Notes under the pieces: generated by a model | Database searches by the model: none | The model's input: the letters and a program-made list of their open reading frames with translations, nothing else | Told to the model about the DNA's origin: nothing | Shown: in pieces, positions 14,448 through 16,744 of the stretch | How positions within the stretch are numbered: the first letter of the stretch is position 1 | Layout of the letters: each line of letters begins with the position of its first letter | Source of the DNA: an uncultured Veillonella sp. | GTDB taxonomy: Bacteria > Bacillota > Negativicutes > Veillonellales > Veillonellaceae | Assembly (NCBI GenBank): GCA_900544365.1 | Contig: UQVF01000045.1 | Span: 1-16,744 of the forward strand | Length of the DNA: 16,744 bases | Direction of reading: 5' to 3' | Position numbers and translations under genes: made by a program

Positions 14448-15773
14448 ATGAAACAATATGATTTACTCGTTATCGGCTTTGGTAAAGCTGGTAAAACATT
14501 AGCGGCCACATTTGGCAAAGAAGGAAAACAAGTGGCTTTAATTGAACAAGATGCGGCTATGTATGGTGGTACATGCATCAATATCGGATGTATTCCGACT
14601 AAAACTATGATTGTTGGGGCCGATAAAGGTAAAAGTTATGAAGCAGCTAAAGCAACCCGTGATACAGTAGTAGGCAAACTAAATGCGAAAAACTTAAATA
14701 TGTTAACATCCAATCCCAATGTAACCGTTTACACTGGTCATGGCAAATTTACTTCCAATAAAGAAGTAGAAGTAACAACAGCAGATGGTGTGGAAACATT
14801 GACAGCTGAGATTATCATCATCAATACAGGTGCTACTAATGTAGTACTTCCAATTCCAGGTCTATCTACATCTAAATTTGTATACAACAGCACTGAACTA
14901 CAAGCTTTGCCTACATTACCAAAACGGTTAGGTATCATTGGTTGTGGTAACATCGGCATTGAGTTTGCTAATCTATATGCACGATTAGGTGCTGAGGTGA
15001 CGGCTTTTGAAAGTGGCGATAGAATCTTAAAACGTGAAGATGCAGACGTGGCTGCGTTAGCGCAACAATACTTAGAAGAAGATGGTGTTCATTTCCATTT
15101 CAATGTTGTTACAAAAGAAATTAAAAATGTAGGTGATACTGTAGTAGTGGTGACTGAAAGTGGAGAAGAGTTTGTCTTCGATGCCTTGTTGCATGCTACA
15201 GGTCGCAAAGCGAATACAGAAGGTCTTGGATTAGAGCACACAGACATCCAAGTACGCCCTAATGGGTCTATCGTTACGGATGATACATTAATGACATCTG
15301 TTCCTAATGTATTTGCTGTAGGTGATGTAAATGGTGGTCCACAATTTACGTATGTATCTTTAGATGACTTCCGCATTGTGAATCGTGTATTGCACGGTGA
15401 TGAAAGTTATAAGTTAGGCAATCGTGCACACGTGCCATATTCTACTTTCATTACACCTGCTTTATCCCATGTAGGTTTGCATGAAGAAGAAGCGAAAACG
15501 CAATATCCAAATGCAGTGACAGCTGCATTACCAGTAAATAATATGCCGCGCCATGCAGTCAACCAAGATCCACGCGGAGTCTTTAAATTAACAGTTAATA
15601 AGGATACTGGTTTGATCCTAGGTGCCACTTTATTTGGTAAAAATTCTGAAGAGTTAATTAATATCATTAAAATGGCAATGGACAACGATATTAAGTATAC
15701 ATACTTACGTGACCAAATCTTTACACATCCAACAATGGCTGAAAATTTAAATGATTTAGCTAAGCTAATTTAA
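14448..15773 (+). CDS. rclA: RclA-like flavin-dependent pyridine nucleotide-disulfide oxidoreductase
   Basis: The 441-residue protein starts at ATG 14448 and has the same length as E. coli RclA. From memory, long stretches match that protein: IGFGKAGKTLA, MYGGTCINIGCIPTKT, QFTYVSLDDFRIV and DQIFTHP. The FAD-binding loop is GFGKAG (10-15). The redox-active cysteine pair is C43-x4-C48. A second Rossmann motif, GCGNIGIEFA, begins near 164 and binds NAD(P)H, and GDVNGG closes the FAD site. The C-terminal dimerisation domain carries H427 and E432 (FTHPTMAENLND). RclA protects enterobacteria from hypochlorous acid and has been reported to reduce copper. Mercuric reductase and lipoamide dehydrogenase are relatives, but no MerA- or Lpd-linked genes are nearby. 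It is monocistronic. The activator RclR and the rclB/rclC partners of E. coli are absent. Confidence 0.85.
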   Translation: MKQYDLLVIGFGKAGKTLAATFGKEGKQVALIEQDAAMYGGTCINIGCIPTKTMIVGADKGKSYEAAKATRDTVVGKLNAKNLNMLTSNPNVTVYTGHGKFTSNKEVEVTTADGVETLTAEIIIINTGATNVVLPIPGLSTSKFVYNSTELQALPTLPKRLGIIGCGNIGIEFANLYARLGAEVTAFESGDRILKREDADVAALAQQYLEEDGVHFHFNVVTKEIKNVGDTVVVVTESGEEFVFDALLHATGRKANTEGLGLEHTDIQVRPNGSIVTDDTLMTSVPNVFAVGDVNGGPQFTYVSLDDFRIVNRVLHGDESYKLGNRAHVPYSTFITPALSHVGLHEEEAKTQYPNAVTAALPVNNMPRHAVNQDPRGVFKLTVNKDTGLILGATLFGKNSEELINIIKMAMDNDIKYTYLRDQIFTHPTMAENLNDLAKLI

Positions 15774-15902
15774 CTTAGTTAATTTAAAAGAGAATATGCT
15801 AATCATATAAGATGGAAGTGGACAAACTAGATGCTACGTAATACCTGAGATATATTAAATATATACGCAAAAAGGGCAGTAGTGTAATAGCTGCAAATAG
15901 AA

Positions 15903-15945
15903 TAGAGGAACGTTGATTAAAAACAATCGACGTTCCTCTACTTTT
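15903..15945 (+). terminator. Strong intrinsic terminator 130 bases after rclA
   Basis: A 16-base stem with one T-G pair (15903-15918 with 15925-15940) encloses a six-base A-rich loop. CTTTT follows. No nearer terminator was seen for rclA, so either rclA has a 130-base 3' UTR or a short separate transcript ends here. Confidence 0.75.
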
Positions 15946-15980
15946 ATATTGTATAAGTAAAAGTATAAAAATATAAACAA

Positions 15981-16054
15981 AAAGTATCTTATAGCCAAAT
16001 AGCATTGATGGTGAAGGGTATTCGACAATAAAATGAAACTTAAGAAGATACTTT
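15981..16054. repeat. 10-bp inverted repeat with a 54-base spacer
   Basis: AAAGTATCTT (15981-15990) and AAGATACTTT (16045-16054) are exact complements. The spacer has no coding sense. A structured RNA or a chance pairing in AT-rich DNA are both possible. Confidence 0.4.
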
Positions 16055-16195
16055 GAATATAATACTCCTAACAAAAGTAAAAAAAATGCATGTGAAATAA
16101 AAGCATATAAAAGTAAATAGAGTATAGGAAATAAAAGTAAAACTAGAAAGAATACACAATAATGAAAATTAGGAAATAAAATGTTAAAAAGGGGG

Positions 16196-16224
16196 TTTAC
16201 AAGAAAAAGATTATTTGATATACT
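16196..16224 (+). promoter_or_regulatory. Upstream promoter P1 of the tRNA-rRNA operon
   Basis: TTTACA (16196-16201) and TATACT (16219-16224) are 17 bases apart, and TGA before the -10 gives an extended element. AT-rich DNA upstream fits an UP element. It lies 112 bases before P2 and points the same way. Confidence 0.75.
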
Positions 16225-16242
16225 TTAAAAATATCAGCGATG

Positions 16243-16273
16243 CTCATGTAATGAATTAAATGCTTTACATGAG
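16243..16273 (+). repeat. 9-bp perfect hairpin between P1 and P2
   Basis: CTCATGTAA (16243-16251) pairs with TTACATGAG (16265-16273) over 13 bases. It would form in the P1 transcript only. No T-run follows directly, so a terminator is unlikely. It may be an operator or an RNA processing hairpin. Confidence 0.45.
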
Positions 16274-16307
16274 ATAGTAGAACAGTTAAAAAGTTTTTAA
16301 AAAGTGG

Positions 16308-16336
16308 TTGACACAAAAAACATTAACTGATATACT
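16308..16336 (+). promoter_or_regulatory. Downstream promoter P2 of the tRNA-rRNA operon
   Basis: A perfect TTGACA (16308-16313) and TATACT (16331-16336) are 17 bases apart, with an A/T-rich stretch upstream. This is the strongest promoter in the window, as expected for stable RNA. The transcript would start near 16343 and carry a small leader hairpin (about 16348-16366) before tRNA-His. Confidence 0.88.
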
Positions 16337-16384
16337 AAATATCGTTGTAAGGCACGACAGTGCTTAACAGAATAAATATCCTGT

Positions 16385-16461
16385 GGTGGGTATGGTGAAG
16401 CGGTTAACACGGCGGATTGTGGCTCCGTTATGCATGGGTTCGATCCCCATTACTCACCCCA
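16385..16461 (+). tRNA. tRNA-His, anticodon GTG
   Basis: The acceptor GTGGGTA pairs with TACTCAC (one G-T). The extra G at -1 (16385) pairs with discriminator C (16458), the identity mark of tRNA-His, and CCA is encoded. The anticodon loop is TTGTGGC and the T loop TTCGATC. It is the first gene after P2. Confidence 0.95.
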
Positions 16462-16467
16462 CAACAC

Positions 16468-16542
16468 AGGGGTGTAGCCAAGCGGTAAGGCATCGGACTT
16501 TGACTCCGACATGCGATGGTTCGATCCCATCCACCCCTGCCA
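16468..16542 (+). tRNA. tRNA-Gln, anticodon TTG
   Basis: The acceptor AGGGGTG pairs with CACCCCT, followed by G and encoded CCA. The anticodon stem TCGGA/TCCGA encloses CTTTGAC (anticodon TTG), and the T arm is GATGG-TTCGATC-CCATC. The first base A is slightly unusual, since many bacterial tRNA-Gln begin with T. It follows tRNA-His by six bases. Confidence 0.95.
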
Positions 16543-16548
16543 TTTTAT

Positions 16549-16624
16549 GACCCACTAGCTCAGTTGGCAGAGCACCTGACTTTTAATCAGGGTGTCCCGC
16601 GTTCGAGTCGCGGGTGGGTCACCA
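16549..16624 (+). tRNA. tRNA-Lys, anticodon TTT
   Basis: The acceptor GACCCAC pairs with GTGGGTC, followed by A and encoded CCA. The anticodon stem CCTGA/TCAGG encloses CTTTTAA (anticodon TTT), and the T arm is CCGCG-TTCGAGT-CGCGG. It follows tRNA-Gln by six bases and is the last tRNA before the rRNA leader. Confidence 0.97.
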
Positions 16625-16744
16625 TTTACTATTTATATAGTATAAGGATATTGATGATTTTTGAAAACTGAACAATGTAAGGTAATTATTTCGAAAGAAG
16701 TAAACATAAGCCAGAGTGCGGGTTTCACAAAGTTGAAACCAACC
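16625..16744 (+). other. Probable leader of a 16S rRNA gene beyond the right edge
   Basis: After tRNA-Lys the sequence has TGATTTTTGAAAACTGAAC (from 16655), which resembles the boxA-type antitermination element and TTTGAAAACT leaders before Firmicute rRNA genes. A 7-bp hairpin GGTTTCA/TGAAACC (16721-16727 with 16734-16740) lies at the very end and could be a processing stem. No rRNA sequence itself is reached within the window, so the 16S call is inferred from the leader. Confidence 0.6.

Larger units (their letters stand above)
15774..16195. other. Gene-free AT-rich region between rclA and the tRNA/rRNA promoters
   Basis: I see no supported gene in these 422 bases. A minus-strand reading frame at 15799-16074 begins with TTG, has no ribosome site and runs through the terminator hairpin, so I do not accept it. 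The region holds the terminator at 15903-15945, a 10-bp inverted repeat with a 54-base spacer (15981-16054), and three purine-rich GAAATAAAA copies near 16093, 16128 and 16172. The AT-rich right part may act as an upstream element for the rRNA promoters. Confidence 0.6.

Noticed and set aside
15799..16074. Minus-strand 91-residue hydrophobic reading frame in the rclA-tRNA gap
   Set aside because: It starts with TTG, has no ribosome site, runs through the terminator hairpin at 15903-15940 and reads as AT-rich noise (Ile/Leu/Tyr/Phe).
1..16744. Search for CRISPR arrays, transposases, toxin-antitoxin pairs or phage genes
   Set aside because: No regularly spaced repeats, DDE transposase motifs, integrase motifs or toxin-antitoxin-like pairs were seen among the credible genes.

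Overview
The window looks like a piece of chromosome from a low-GC Firmicute that has an outer membrane, most likely a Negativicute such as Veillonella. The genus is inferred from gene content and style, not from a database match. Three things point there. An outer-membrane autotransporter sits beside genes with Bacillus-type ribosome binding sites (AAGGAGG). The Fur-family regulator has its metal-site residues at exactly B. subtilis PerR positions minus 6. Most intergenic DNA is AT-rich.

Layout. Positions 1-352 are non-coding and hold a 57-base sequence repeated beside the tRNA-Arg gene 3.1 kb away, an inverted repeat and a small palindrome. Next come a type Va autotransporter (353-2596) and a low-molecular-weight protein tyrosine phosphatase (2664-3122), closed by a terminator. 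tRNA-Arg(CCG) lies on the minus strand (3278-3352) with its own promoter and terminator. Then follow a DEAD-box RNA helicase (3535-5094), a PerR-like regulator (5228-5647), and a tightly packed DNA-repair operon of nfo, sbcD and sbcC (5783-11150). A second tight cluster (11214-14218) holds a glyoxalase, tcdA, a cyclophilin, an unrecognised papain/C39-like putative cysteine peptidase, and speE. An RclA-like flavin disulfide reductase (14448-15773) stands alone. After about 420 bases of gene-free DNA, two tandem consensus promoters precede tRNA-His, tRNA-Gln and tRNA-Lys, then a leader that probably runs into a 16S rRNA gene just past the right edge.

How the genes fit together. Much of the window concerns stress and damage: peroxide sensing (PerR-like), abasic-site repair (Nfo), processing of hairpin or blocked DNA ends (SbcCD), methylglyoxal detoxification (glyoxalase) and oxidant defence (RclA-like). 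The rest is translation and RNA upkeep: helicase, t6A-modifying TcdA, cyclophilin, tRNAs and the rRNA operon. No transposase, integrase, CRISPR array or recognisable defence operon is present. I do not see a clear undescribed multi-gene system. The best leads are the uncharacterised cysteine-peptidase-like gene in the speE cluster, the duplicated terminator/att-like sequence flanking the autotransporter segment, and an unusual insert in SbcD.
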